Assembly (NCBI RefSeq): GCF_020883535.1 | Contig: NZ_CP086654.1 | Span: forward strand, 1,364,001 to 1,428,000 | Direction: 5' to 3' | DNA from: Staphylococcus ratti | GTDB taxonomy: Bacteria; Bacillota; Bacilli; Staphylococcales; Staphylococcaceae | DNA: 64,000 nt | Shown here: positions 9,881 through 17,478 of the stretch, piece by piece | Position numbering within the stretch: the first letter of the stretch is position 1 | How the letters are laid out: each line of letters begins with the position of its first letter | Made by a program: the position numbers and the translations under genes | The notes under the pieces: model-generated | What the model saw: only the letters and a program-made list of their open reading frames with translations | Told to the model about the DNA's origin: nothing | Databases searched by the model: none

Positions 9881-11485
9881 CTATTTCACCTCTACTATTT
9901 CTCCATCCGTTATTCTAAATGTTTTATCATAAAATTTATCATCTATGTTTTCATCATGTGTAATTTCAATAACTGTTTCGATATTTTTGTGAATCATTTC
10001 TCTTATAAAAGTAGCATTTTCGATATCAAGTCCTGCAGAAAATTCATCTAGCAAAACGAATTCTGGATTTCTAATCATAATACGAGCCAGTGCTACTCTC
10101 ATCTTCTGTCCTCCTGATAAATGTTCTCCATTAACACCGACGTTATAATCCAATCCTTGAGTCTGAACCAGTTCGTTTAACTTACATTGTTCGATAACTT
10201 TATTGAGCTTGTCTTCATCAAATGCTTCCCCTAAAGTAATATTGAACAATAAGGAGTCATTAAAAATAAAAGGAGTCTGTTCAAAATAATGAATATGTTG
10301 CATCATATCAAAGAAACTAATTTGTTGCGCATCGGCGTTATCGAATAATAGTTGGCCTTGATGTGGTTTTTCCAATAACAATAGCAATTTGAAAAAAGTA
10401 GATTTGCCACTCCCTGAAGAACCTTTTAATACGATATGTTCACCCTTATTAATTGTTAAATGAACATCATTAAAGATAACACGATCTCCATATCGATGAG
10501 AAACATGAAGAAATTTTACTGGGAGTATATGGTTCACCGTATTCGAACTATTTTTAATTCCATCCTGATCATTAGTTAAAGATGTAATAAAATTATTGTA
10601 TTTATGAACGATAGTGTTGGAAGATCTTAGTTTATTGTAGTGGTCTATTGCATTAACAGCAGGTATTACAATTCTATCACTGGCTAAATATACTGCCATC
10701 AATGCAGCTAAAGAAAGGTTACCTTCAATTACAAAAAGACCACCAATAAATAAAGGTACAAATGCACTTATGCCTGATAATAGATTTGTTAACCAATTGG
10801 ATTGAAAAAGGGTTTTCTGCATTTCATAGTTACTATCTTCTACTCGATTTAAACCATTAGTCAAACTTGATTGAAAAAAAGGCTGTTTGCTGAACACTCT
10901 TATTGTTGTAAGCGCGCTAAAATATTCATTGAGGCGATTAACAAATTGAGAGGACGTATGAGACCATTGGTCTGTAGTAAGTTTTATTTTGTTTTTATAT
11001 ATTTTAGGTGTAATTATAGGAATAATTGAAAATGCTATGAATAATAAGCCAAGTTTATAATCTATAACTAGAACATAGGTCGCGGAAACAATAGAAAAAG
11101 TTACACAATAAATAAATAAAAATAAAGATTTAATGTAGTTTGTCTCAAGAAATTTGAAATCATTCACGATAAAGCTTAGTAAATCCGCACGCATTGTAGA
11201 ATTATTACCAGTGAAGTATTTTTGGATGACTTGGCCTTTATATGTATTGTTAAAATCCTTAATAAACTTCTGCTGATATAAATTCCATAAATATAAGGCT
11301 GTTCGAATAATACAATAACCAACAATACCGAAGATAAAGTAATTGATTAGAGAAGAAAAACTTTTAATCTCAACGGAATGAATAATACCGGCGACTAAGG
11401 TAGGTATTATCAGACCATCCAACGCAGTCAAAAACATAAAGATGTAAATTAAATATAGACTAGGATTTAGTAAATTAATTTTCAT
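9881..11485 (-). CDS. ABC exporter next to a cysteine-rich peptide gene
   Basis: Half-size ABC exporter of about 534 aa: an N-terminal membrane domain with about six hydrophobic segments (residues 1-310) fused to an ATPase domain. The ATPase has Walker A GSSGSGKST (about residue 355), signature LSGGQKMRVALARIM (about 455), Walker B FVLLDEFSAGLD and the switch His in ITHDE. There is no N-terminal C39 peptidase domain, so it does not obviously cleave a double-glycine leader. An in-frame GTG nine bases upstream is part of the AGGTG ribosome site, so ATG 11485 is the likely start. It lies just after a hairpin that follows the peptide gene, a typical precursor-exporter layout. The cargo is inferred, not shown. 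Confidence 0.85.
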   Translation of the reverse strand: MKINLLNPSLYLIYIFMFLTALDGLIIPTLVAGIIHSVEIKSFSSLINYFIFGIVGYCIIRTALYLWNLYQQKFIKDFNNTYKGQVIQKYFTGNNSTMRADLLSFIVNDFKFLETNYIKSLFLFIYCVTFSIVSATYVLVIDYKLGLLFIAFSIIPIITPKIYKNKIKLTTDQWSHTSSQFVNRLNEYFSALTTIRVFSKQPFFQSSLTNGLNRVEDSNYEMQKTLFQSNWLTNLLSGISAFVPLFIGGLFVIEGNLSLAALMAVYLASDRIVIPAVNAIDHYNKLRSSNTIVHKYNNFITSLTNDQDGIKNSSNTVNHILPVKFLHVSHRYGDRVIFNDVHLTINKGEHIVLKGSSGSGKSTFFKLLLLLEKPHQGQLLFDNADAQQISFFDMMQHIHYFEQTPFIFNDSLLFNITLGEAFDEDKLNKVIEQCKLNELVQTQGLDYNVGVNGEHLSGGQKMRVALARIMIRNPEFVLLDEFSAGLDIENATFIREMIHKNIETVIEITHDENIDDKFYDKTFRITDGEIVEVK

Positions 11486-11501
11486 TTTAATCACCTATAA
11501 A

Positions 11502-11543
11502 ACAAAGTGATAAAAGTTTTCGTCGCTTTTATCACTTCTTTGT
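11502..11543 (-). terminator. Hairpin between peptide and exporter genes
   Basis: On the minus strand AAGTGATAAAAG pairs with CTTTTATCACTT around a nine-base loop, followed by TGTTTTAT. It sits between the peptide stop and the exporter ribosome site. Such leaky terminators often keep precursor mRNA more abundant than exporter mRNA. Confidence 0.75.
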
Positions 11544-11562
11544 CATTAATCAGATTGTATTT

Positions 11563-11682
11563 TTAATTAGATGGATCTGGCCCATTACATGATGATGCTC
11601 CACATGATGTACAACTTGCTTCCAAGTATTCAAAATTTTCTTTTTTAAGTTCAAGTCGTTGTAAATTTAAAAGTCTTAATAT
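11563..11682 (-). CDS. Putative cysteine-rich peptide precursor, ~39 aa, non-standard or lost start codon
   Basis: The encoded peptide has a charged, leucine-rich N-terminal half (LRLLNLQRLELKKENFEYLE) and a small-residue C-terminal half, ASCTSCGASSCNGPDPSN, with three Cys and several Ser/Thr. This leader-core pattern is typical of ribosomal peptides. GGGAGG (11691-11696) lies exactly eight bases before codon ATA 11682, and an extended -10 TGCTATAAT (11722-11730) lies upstream. No ATG, GTG or TTG occurs at that spacing. A longer frame starting at ATG 11784 would begin upstream of the promoter and is unlikely. So this is either a gene with an AUA start or one that lost its ATG. Modification enzymes are not seen nearby. 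Family unknown to me. Confidence 0.5.
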   Translation of the reverse strand: MLRLLNLQRLELKKENFEYLEASCTSCGASSCNGPDPSN

Positions 11683-11721
11683 ATATAATACCTCCCACAC
11701 TTTATATTTCACTACAAATTT

Positions 11722-11730
11722 ATTATAGCA
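11722..11730 (-). promoter_or_regulatory. Extended -10 promoter of the peptide gene
   Basis: TGC-TATAAT on the minus strand is an extended -10 element about 30 bases before the GGGAGG ribosome site. No good -35 hexamer is seen at 17 bases (TGTCTA), which fits extended -10 promoters. Confidence 0.55.
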
Positions 11731-11901
11731 TATATTCTGTTTAATAGACAGAAAATTCAAACAAACTTTACCTATATCGTTCATACGTGTTTTAAATCCT
11801 ACAACAACACTGAATTCAAAGATTTTCTAGCTCATTATTTTCAAACAAAAAATTATGAAGTGTTTTGTCAAAAAAATTACATATTTTATTAAATTTCATT
11901 A

Positions 11902-11930
11902 TTGTAATAATCATTTGATGGCATTATAAT
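11902..11930 (+). promoter_or_regulatory. Promoter of plc
   Basis: TTGTAA (11902-11907), 17 bases, TATAAT (11925-11930), followed by AAAGGAGAAAG and the plc ATG at 11963. Confidence 0.65.
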
Positions 11931-11962
11931 ATAAATTAAATTTAGGATAAAAGGAGAAAGCA

Positions 11963-12955
11963 ATGAAGACTAAACACAAAAAATTATTGATTACACCTAT
12001 ACTTGCATTTTGCACTTTTACATTCCCTTTTCACACAAGTCATGCTGAAGAGAAATTGAGTGAGCACCCACAAGAATGGATGAGTAAAGTTGATAGTAGT
12101 AAACACCTATCGCAACTTAACATCCCCGGTACACACGACAGTGGTAGTTTTACTTTAGAAGACCCTGTTAAGGCAGTATGGGGCAAAACACAACATTTAG
12201 ATTATACGAATCAAATGAATCAAGGCGTTCGCTTCTTTGATATTCGCGGACGTGCCACAAGTAACCAATCGATTGGTATTCATCACGATTTAATTTATTT
12301 ACACCATCAAATGGGTAAATTTTTAAATGACGCGCATCAATTTTTACAAGAACACCCAAATGAAACCATCATTATGTCGATTAAAAAAGATTATGGAAAT
12401 GCACCTGATGCTACAAATCCATTCGAACAAATATTTAGAGAAAATTATTTTGACAGTGCACAATTCGGTGATTATTTTTACAAAGGAGACAAAGCGAATC
12501 CTACACTAGCGGATACAAAAGGTAAAATTGTTGTATTTAACAGAATGGGCAATACATCTACAAGTGCAGGCTATGGTACACAAGCTGGTGGCATTCAGTG
12601 GCCAGATAATAAAACTTTTGATACGACCATCCAACCAGGTAATTTAAATCTCCACGTTCAAGATGAATATAAAGATTACTATGATGCTAAGAAAACAGCA
12701 GTTATAAATTTGATAAACAAAGCTAAAGAAGATACTTCTGAACAATCCATCTATATTAACTTCTTAAGTGTTTCTTCAGGAGGCACAGCATTCAATAGTC
12801 CATATGCTTATGCTTCTTATATGAATCCTGATATTGCAAAATATATTAAAGAACAACAACCGAGTCGCGTAGGTTGGATTATTACTGACTTTAGCGGATA
12901 CAAATGGTCTGGTTACGATGATATTAATGAGCAAGTCATCGATAGCAACAAATAA
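11963..12955 (+). CDS. plc: Secreted 1-phosphatidylinositol phosphodiesterase (PI-PLC)
   Basis: Secreted phospholipase C that cleaves phosphatidylinositol and can release GPI-anchored proteins from host membranes. 330 aa. A basic N-terminus (MKTKHKK), a hydrophobic stretch and a likely cleavage after SHA (about residue 28) form a signal peptide. The X-domain follows, with the two catalytic histidines in NIPGTHDSG and SIGIHHD, FFDIRGR between them, and the TDFSGYKW C-terminal segment. Length agrees with the staphylococcal enzyme. It has its own promoter and terminator. In S. aureus plc is, as I recall, at another chromosomal site, so its place here between core genes is a lineage difference. 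Confidence 0.92.
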   Translation: MKTKHKKLLITPILAFCTFTFPFHTSHAEEKLSEHPQEWMSKVDSSKHLSQLNIPGTHDSGSFTLEDPVKAVWGKTQHLDYTNQMNQGVRFFDIRGRATSNQSIGIHHDLIYLHHQMGKFLNDAHQFLQEHPNETIIMSIKKDYGNAPDATNPFEQIFRENYFDSAQFGDYFYKGDKANPTLADTKGKIVVFNRMGNTSTSAGYGTQAGGIQWPDNKTFDTTIQPGNLNLHVQDEYKDYYDAKKTAVINLINKAKEDTSEQSIYINFLSVSSGGTAFNSPYAYASYMNPDIAKYIKEQQPSRVGWIITDFSGYKWSGYDDINEQVIDSNK

Positions 12956-12987
12956 ATCGACACTTTATAAAAGCTATAGTGTTCAAC

Positions 12988-13028
12988 AAAAAGAGCCTAA
13001 ACAATGTCCTATTGTTTAAGCTCTTTTT
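12988..13028 (+). terminator. Terminator of plc
   Basis: AAAAAGAGCcTAAACAA pairs with TTGTTTAaGCTCTTTTT across a short loop. Confidence 0.88.
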
Positions 13029-13078
13029 ACATCTGCCAATTAACCCCCCTGAACATATCGCCGTTTGATTTTTATAAA

Positions 13079-13143
13079 AAAGCGCAACGTTCTCCTTTTA
13101 CTTTGAGTTACGAAACTAACTTTAAAAGTGAAACGCTACGCTT
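13079..13143 (-). terminator. Likely terminator of the 196-aa hypothetical gene
   Basis: An imperfect stem of about 20 pairs (AAGCGTAGCGTTTCACTTTT with AAAAGGAGAACGTTGCGCTT on the minus strand) is followed by a T-run. It lies just downstream of the gene ending at 13199. Confidence 0.65.
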
Positions 13144-13198
13144 ATATATATATCAACATATGTCTATACTACTTGAGTTGAAAATCACAGTTTTTTAT

Positions 13199-13789
13199 TT
13201 ACTTTGAACTTCTTTCTTGGATGACTTTTCTCAGGCGTTCTTCTCCGACTACCGTTTTTAACGTTACAAACTGAAAATAACTCATTCGATCGATAAGGTG
13301 TCTAAAATGTCTAATTTGTTTTTCATTGATTGCCTCGTATAAATGAAACATTAAGATGATTTCAGGCTTAATGAAATCCACTTTCCATTTTAAGGAATGA
13401 TAATAAATATGCTTTTCAGGAATACGAATTTGATCATCTAAACGAAAAATCCACTGATCTTCGTCAACATCATAAATTCTAATTTTTAAGACACAATCCT
13501 CGTTATTTTTAACAGCTATAAAATAAATTTGCTTAATTTCAATGTCTTTTTCAGGAATACGCTTTCCATTTTCATCTATTCCTTCAATTTTGTATGTCTC
13601 AGGAATGGCATCAAGAACAGTTAGTAAATGTTGACGTTTTACACTTCTAGCAATTTTTTTAGAAATTTCAAGCTGATCATTCAAAAACAATTCAGTGGCT
13701 ACATCTCCGTAAAATTTAAAATATTCCGGAACGCGCGCCATCAAGATATCCATTAATGCTCTTGTCGTATGTTGAGGTGTATTGCTCAT
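13199..13789 (-). CDS. Hypothetical protein, possible degenerate nucleotidyltransferase fold
   Basis: Soluble 196-aa protein, not confidently recognised. The central segment with IYDVDEDQWIFRLDDQIRIP followed by KWKVDFIKPEIILMFHLYEA resembles the second half of aminoglycoside-type nucleotidyltransferases, where a W-F-R-x-D and a PE-x-x-L-x-x-K motif occur. The N-terminal GDVATELFL could match their glycine-alanine strand. The paired acidic catalytic residues expected afterwards are not evident. This is fold-level inference only. AGGAGG is two bases from the first ATG (13795) but eight from the second, so 13789 is preferred. Monocistronic; no link to neighbours. Confidence 0.6.
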   Translation of the reverse strand: MSNTPQHTTRALMDILMARVPEYFKFYGDVATELFLNDQLEISKKIARSVKRQHLLTVLDAIPETYKIEGIDENGKRIPEKDIEIKQIYFIAVKNNEDCVLKIRIYDVDEDQWIFRLDDQIRIPEKHIYYHSLKWKVDFIKPEIILMFHLYEAINEKQIRHFRHLIDRMSYFQFVTLKTVVGEERLRKVIQERSSK

Positions 13790-14343
13790 CTTCATGCCCT
13801 CCTTTCTGGAAACCGCTTACATCACATAGGTCATTATATTAAAAATATGCATAATAAGCAATGTATTATGATTTGTTAACTTGGATTTTCACCAATAATT
13901 ATATTTTGAAATAACGCTAACTCTGGGTTTATATATGTCATTCTCAAGAGTTAACTTAAATATTATAACGTATACGTAACGACAAGGTGAACTCAAGCGC
14001 CTTTTCAATTCTATATACGTCTATATATTTAGTCATCAATATATTCAAAAAATAGAAATTTAGGAAATTACAAATGTAGCGTTTAAAGTATTACTCAAGG
14101 AAACATTCAAAAGTAAAATTCGAAGCACTATTTCATTCAAATTGCATCCTTTTTTATCTTACCTTATCCTTGTCAATAATATTATAAATTAGTACAGTTA
14201 AAATGATGATTGATTCTTTTAAGCTATATTATAATTTTTTTCGATTTTTTTGCTTCTTTCCAAGAGTATTCCATTGAAAAGTATAAAATTTTTAATATAA
14301 TATAGTATAGGTTCTCAAAAAAGATTAGAAAAGGAGTGAAATA
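13790..14343. other. 554-base AT-rich intergenic region
   Basis: No supportable gene. It contains a ten-base palindrome ACGTATACGT near 13967 and many A/T tracts. Near 14295-14310 there is a TATAATATAGTATAGG stretch that can supply the -10 box for the SarA-type gene at 14344. Long AT-rich upstream regions are common for Sar-family genes. Confidence 0.5.
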
Positions 14344-14709
14344 ATGAATAAACAATATGGTTTAGATATTAATAAGATTTTTTTCTATGAATCACACCGA
14401 AAAAAAATAATAAGCGAACTAAAAAAACGACATAACTTAAAATTAAACGACATTTTGTTCTTACATCACTTGAAATCTACAGATAGCCGTCGTATTTCGT
14501 TACATAAAGTCAAACAATCAATTGACTTTAGCCTTATGGAAATACATAAATCACTCACAGCATTAACTGAAAACGGTATCATTGGTAAAGAACGCTCTAC
14601 TGAGGACGAACGCAAAGTATTCATCACAATCAATGATGCTCAAGAAAAGAAAATGACAGAAGTGCTCGATAACTTCGAAATTTTAATTAAAGATACGACT
14701 CAATCTTAA
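14344..14709 (+). CDS. SarA-family (MarR-like) winged-helix regulator
   Basis: Small DNA-binding regulator of 121 aa, the size of single-domain Sar proteins. The segment LKLNDILFLHHL, then HKVKQSIDFSLMEIHKSLTAL (recognition helix region), then KERSTEDERKVFITIND matches the winged-helix layout. The EDER motif corresponds to the conserved DER of SarA and MarR proteins. AAAAGGAGTG precedes the ATG. I cannot assign it to SarA, SarR, SarV or SarX. Sar proteins control exoprotein genes in staphylococci, and it lies among plc, nuc and a toxin-like protease gene. Regulation of those genes is inference. Confidence 0.8.
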   Translation: MNKQYGLDINKIFFYESHRKKIISELKKRHNLKLNDILFLHHLKSTDSRRISLHKVKQSIDFSLMEIHKSLTALTENGIIGKERSTEDERKVFITINDAQEKKMTEVLDNFEILIKDTTQS

Positions 14710-14739
14710 AAATGTAATTTATAATTTAATATCAGCTCC

Positions 14740-14791
14740 AGAGTAAGACTATCCCAATAGTGTTTTGTGATGATTGTCTTGCTCTTTTTTT
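14740..14791 (+). terminator. Terminator after the SarA-type gene
   Basis: AGAG-t-AAGAC-t-ATC pairs with GAT-t-GTCTT-g-CTCT, followed by a run of seven T. Confidence 0.75.
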
Positions 14792-14980
14792 ATCTCCTAT
14801 ATTCTACAAATTAAAAATACTCTCTCCACCTTATCATTTAATACTGAAAATTGTTGTTAATTTTTAATAAATATTTTTTAAATTATCTAAATCTAGGGTA
14901 TGATAACTTATAACATTAGCTATATCATGTTAACTTAAAACCTCATTATTATCAAAAGTTAAAAGGAGGCGATACAGTCT

Positions 14981-15820
14981 ATGCAATTTATTTATATACT
15001 TTGTGCTATCCTCATCATTACCTTAATCGCGATAGCACTATATCACGTCCAATTAAGAAGACAGCTAGACTATACACGTTATGCCAATAAACGTTTAGAA
15101 ATGAAGTTGCGCTACGAAAAACAAAAATCTAAAATGAACGAAATCCCTACTGTTAAGTCGATACGCCCGCCTCATAACGAAGCTCGACGTGTCAAACAGT
15201 CAATAATCCAAACGATTAATTGTTTAAAAGATGCCCGATTTATCACAAATTATAAAATTTTATCAGTGAATCAAATCGCTAAAAAAAATAAATATTACTC
15301 TATGTTAGCACCTATAGATTTTGTAGTTATCACTAATATAGGACTTATTTTAATTAAATCACTTCATTTTGATACTAAAACTTTTGTGCATTACACTGGA
15401 AAATTAGAGGATTCTAAGTCATTCTCAGAACGCTTTGCACATCAAATCAGCGCAAACTATCATCAACAATTCCATGAATCCCCTAATGTTCCTTACACTT
15501 TTAGCGAAGTTATTGAAACAGATAAGGTGACTTATCAATTTTACAAATACGATCCTTTAATGATTGTTGAAAAAGTGCAACAACGTCTCTCACAACAAAT
15601 TGAAATGCAGCTTAAAACTCCAATTACAATTGAGTCTGCTATTTTTAATATGAGTTCAGAAATACAGCGTAGCAAACAACTCAATCATACAAATGTTGCT
15701 TTCATTGAAAATGAACATGAATTAACAACATTTATAAAGCAATTTTCAAGAACATCTCATTCACTTTTAGATGAGGCAACAATGAATCAATTAGTAGTCT
15801 TATTTACACAAAAGCACTAA
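14981..15820 (+). CDS. Membrane-anchored protein, possible NERD-like domain
   Basis: 279 aa. Residues 1-22 (IYILCAILIITLIAIALYHV) form one transmembrane helix, followed by a charged coiled-coil-like stretch (about 25-60). The core at about residues 110-140, PIDFVVITNIGLILIKS and then HYTGKLEDS, has the pattern of NERD domains (acidic-hydrophobic strand, glycine turn, strand ending in K, then a G-x-L/W motif). NERD proteins are related to restriction-type nucleases. The usual acidic residue before the lysine is replaced, so activity is doubtful. GGAGG lies 11 bases before the ATG. It shares a terminator with converging nuc. Function unknown. Confidence 0.7.
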   Translation: MQFIYILCAILIITLIAIALYHVQLRRQLDYTRYANKRLEMKLRYEKQKSKMNEIPTVKSIRPPHNEARRVKQSIIQTINCLKDARFITNYKILSVNQIAKKNKYYSMLAPIDFVVITNIGLILIKSLHFDTKTFVHYTGKLEDSKSFSERFAHQISANYHQQFHESPNVPYTFSEVIETDKVTYQFYKYDPLMIVEKVQQRLSQQIEMQLKTPITIESAIFNMSSEIQRSKQLNHTNVAFIENEHELTTFIKQFSRTSHSLLDEATMNQLVVLFTQKH

Positions 15821-15848
15821 CCCATTTAACAACATGGGTTAGTGCTTT
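15811..15848. terminator. Bidirectional terminator
   Basis: AAAGCACTAACCCAT pairs perfectly with ATGGGTTAGTGCTTT across eight bases. It overlaps the last codons of the upstream gene and also ends nuc from the other strand. Confidence 0.88.
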
Positions 15849-15851
15849 TAT

Positions 15852-16361
15852 CTATCTTTGCCAAATATTCTTTTGTTGTTTTTGAGCTTCTTTTTGTGCT
15901 TGTTCTATACGAATTTGATATTTATCGTTTGGACGATAAAATTTTGCTCGTGCAAGCCCTTCTTTAACAATTTTTTCATTATACAATTCATCGCCTAGCC
16001 AAACATAGGCCAATGTTCGTCCATATCGATCCTTTTCTTCTCTATCATACTCTAATCGAACTTTTTGATTCGTTAAATGGCGTTTAGTAAAATTGGAAGC
16101 TTCTTTCCCGTAAGGTTGCACCGGTGTATTCGGCTTTACAGTTTCAGGTGTATCCACCCCAATTAGCCTTACTCTCATGTTCTGTCCTTGTTTATCAACG
16201 ATAATGGTATCTCCATCAATCACTCTTAAGACTTTGTATGTCTGTGCATCAGTATTGCCAAAACCTGAGGATTTAAATGGACCGCTTCCCGTCATAAATT
16301 GTATAGATAAGACGATAATTGCGACAACCGCAACCATCAATCCTGCAGTCACTTTTTTCAT
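15852..16361 (-). CDS. nuc: Thermonuclease (membrane-anchored or secreted)
   Basis: Staphylococcal-nuclease-family (SNase) enzyme degrading DNA and RNA, calcium dependent. 169 aa. One N-terminal hydrophobic segment (residues 4-24) may be an uncleaved anchor, as in the Nuc2/NucI type. The catalytic set is intact: VIDGDT with the Ca-binding Asp, VRLIGVDTPET with Arg, Asp and Glu, and DRYGR with the second Arg. The short leader and the position near SarA-like and glnA genes match the second nuclease of staphylococci rather than the longer secreted Nuc. AAGGGTGG precedes the ATG. Confidence 0.9.
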   Translation of the reverse strand: MKKVTAGLMVAVVAIIVLSIQFMTGSGPFKSSGFGNTDAQTYKVLRVIDGDTIIVDKQGQNMRVRLIGVDTPETVKPNTPVQPYGKEASNFTKRHLTNQKVRLEYDREEKDRYGRTLAYVWLGDELYNEKIVKEGLARAKFYRPNDKYQIRIEQAQKEAQKQQKNIWQR

Positions 16362-16504
16362 ATGTCCACCCTTTTCTTATAGTCTTATTCATCATAAAGA
16401 ATTTAATGATTCCGGTCAATATTCCAAAAATCATTTTTCACACCGAAACATGTTCAATTTATAAGGCAAAATGATATAATCAATTCATATAGGAGTGAAA
16501 TGAT

Positions 16505-16714
16505 ATGAATATGTTGCGTGAAAATAGTCTTTCTATAATAATTATTATTTTTGCGATTGCGCTAGGATTCTTTTTGCAACACTTTTTTAATTTACCTTTA
16601 ATCGCCGGTGCATTTATCGGTGTATTATTAGGTGTATTAGGTGGTTTCATTATCCAATTAATAAAAGGGAAACAACAGTCCCATCCTCGTGACGCTAACA
16701 AAAAAAATAAATGA
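16505..16714 (+). CDS. Small membrane protein, 69 aa
   Basis: Two hydrophobic segments (about residues 9-27 and 31-53) joined by a short turn, then a basic hydrophilic tail (KGKQQSHPRDANKKNK). The second segment is a glycine-rich GAFIGVLLGVLGG helix. TAGGAGTG lies upstream; ATG 16505 and the ATG two codons later are both usable. Not recognised as a named family. It is monocistronic and divergent from nuc, and is probably an inner-membrane protein of unknown role. Confidence 0.7.
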   Translation: MNMLRENSLSIIIIIFAIALGFFLQHFFNLPLIAGAFIGVLLGVLGGFIIQLIKGKQQSHPRDANKKNK

Positions 16715-16735
16715 TTTAGAGAATATCTACGCATA

Positions 16736-16784
16736 TTAGCGGTGAAAAAAGCTTAAGATTCAAACTTTCTTCACCGCTAATTTT
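16736..16784 (+). terminator. Terminator after the 69-aa gene
   Basis: TTAGCGGTGAA-aAAAG pairs with CTTT-cTTCACCGCTAA, followed by TTTTAT. Confidence 0.82.
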
Positions 16785-16850
16785 ATATAAAATGTATAAA
16801 CATCATAAACCGTATGACCGCATGGTTTCATTTCTATAGTTAATACGTTA

Positions 16851-17162
16851 TTAGTTTATTTTATTCCGGATTTCTTTAGGGATATCATTTTCTTGAACCT
16901 TTTTCGTCTCTACAATAACACCTTTATTGTCTGTATAAACCACTTTAACGAAATCTCCACTTTTAAATTCCTTGTTGTTATCTGTATTTCCAAAATCATG
17001 TTGATCATCTTCTGAATATATAGTTGTTAATTTGCGTTTTTCATCTACTTTACCGTAATAAACTTCCTCCGCATTTAAATTAGTTGCTGAACCTATTAAA
17101 TACACAATTCCAATCAATGCAATAACGCTAAAACCGCCGATAATAAATTTCAATTTACCCAT
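16851..17162 (-). CDS. YxeA-like exported protein
   Basis: 103-105 aa with one N-terminal hydrophobic segment (about residues 5-25), which is a signal or anchor. A YYGKVDEKRKL segment follows, and the C-terminal half runs through FKSGDFVKVVYTDNKGV to VQENDIPKEIRNKI. The tail pattern (KEG-x-hydrophobic-KV-x-Y, then a V-x-x-x-DIP-K ending) is that of YxeA/DUF1093 proteins, small exported proteins of unknown function. The central part is short for the family. AAGGAG is only two bases before the ATG at 17168, so the second ATG at 17162 is preferred. Confidence 0.7.
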   Translation of the reverse strand: MGKLKFIIGGFSVIALIGIVYLIGSATNLNAEEVYYGKVDEKRKLTTIYSEDDQHDFGNTDNNKEFKSGDFVKVVYTDNKGVIVETKKVQENDIPKEIRNKIN

Positions 17163-17478
17163 CTTCATCTCTCCTTTCTATGAAACTTAATCATATAATA
17201 TATTTTATCAATTTTAATCAGTCAGAAGTTATGAATGAAACTACAACTCTAATCCTATTGTATTATTTAATTTAATATGAGAAAATTTCTATTTTTACCA
17301 TTGTACATAGACTTGACATATCGCATTGAATACTCACAGAAGAAAACTATTAATATAAGCAGTTTATACGCACATTAGAGTTTGAAAGGATATAACTTGT
17401 TCTTCACTAAAAAAAGAGACCAAATAAAATAAATTTAGTTGGTCTCCTTTAGTAAATATATTATTGTTTACGTATCTT
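17163..17478. other. Intergenic region, 316 bases
   Basis: No gene seen. It holds the promoter region of the YxeA-like gene and a terminator at 17411-17452 for the toxin-like gene. The remainder is AT-rich without a clear motif. Confidence 0.5.
17411..17452 (-). terminator. Terminator of the exfoliative-toxin-like gene
   Basis: GAGACCAA plus TAAA pairs with TTTA plus TTGGTCTC. On the minus strand it is followed by TTTTTTTAG. Confidence 0.78.

Noticed and set aside
9881..11730. Complete lantibiotic, sactipeptide or thiopeptide cluster
   Set aside because: Only a peptide frame and an ABC exporter are visible. No dehydratase, cyclase, YcaO, radical-SAM or immunity gene is adjacent.
11563..11784. 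73-codon frame from ATG 11784 as the peptide gene start
   Set aside because: The ATG lies upstream of the TATAAT box and has no ribosome site. The Shine-Dalgarno sequence lies inside that frame.
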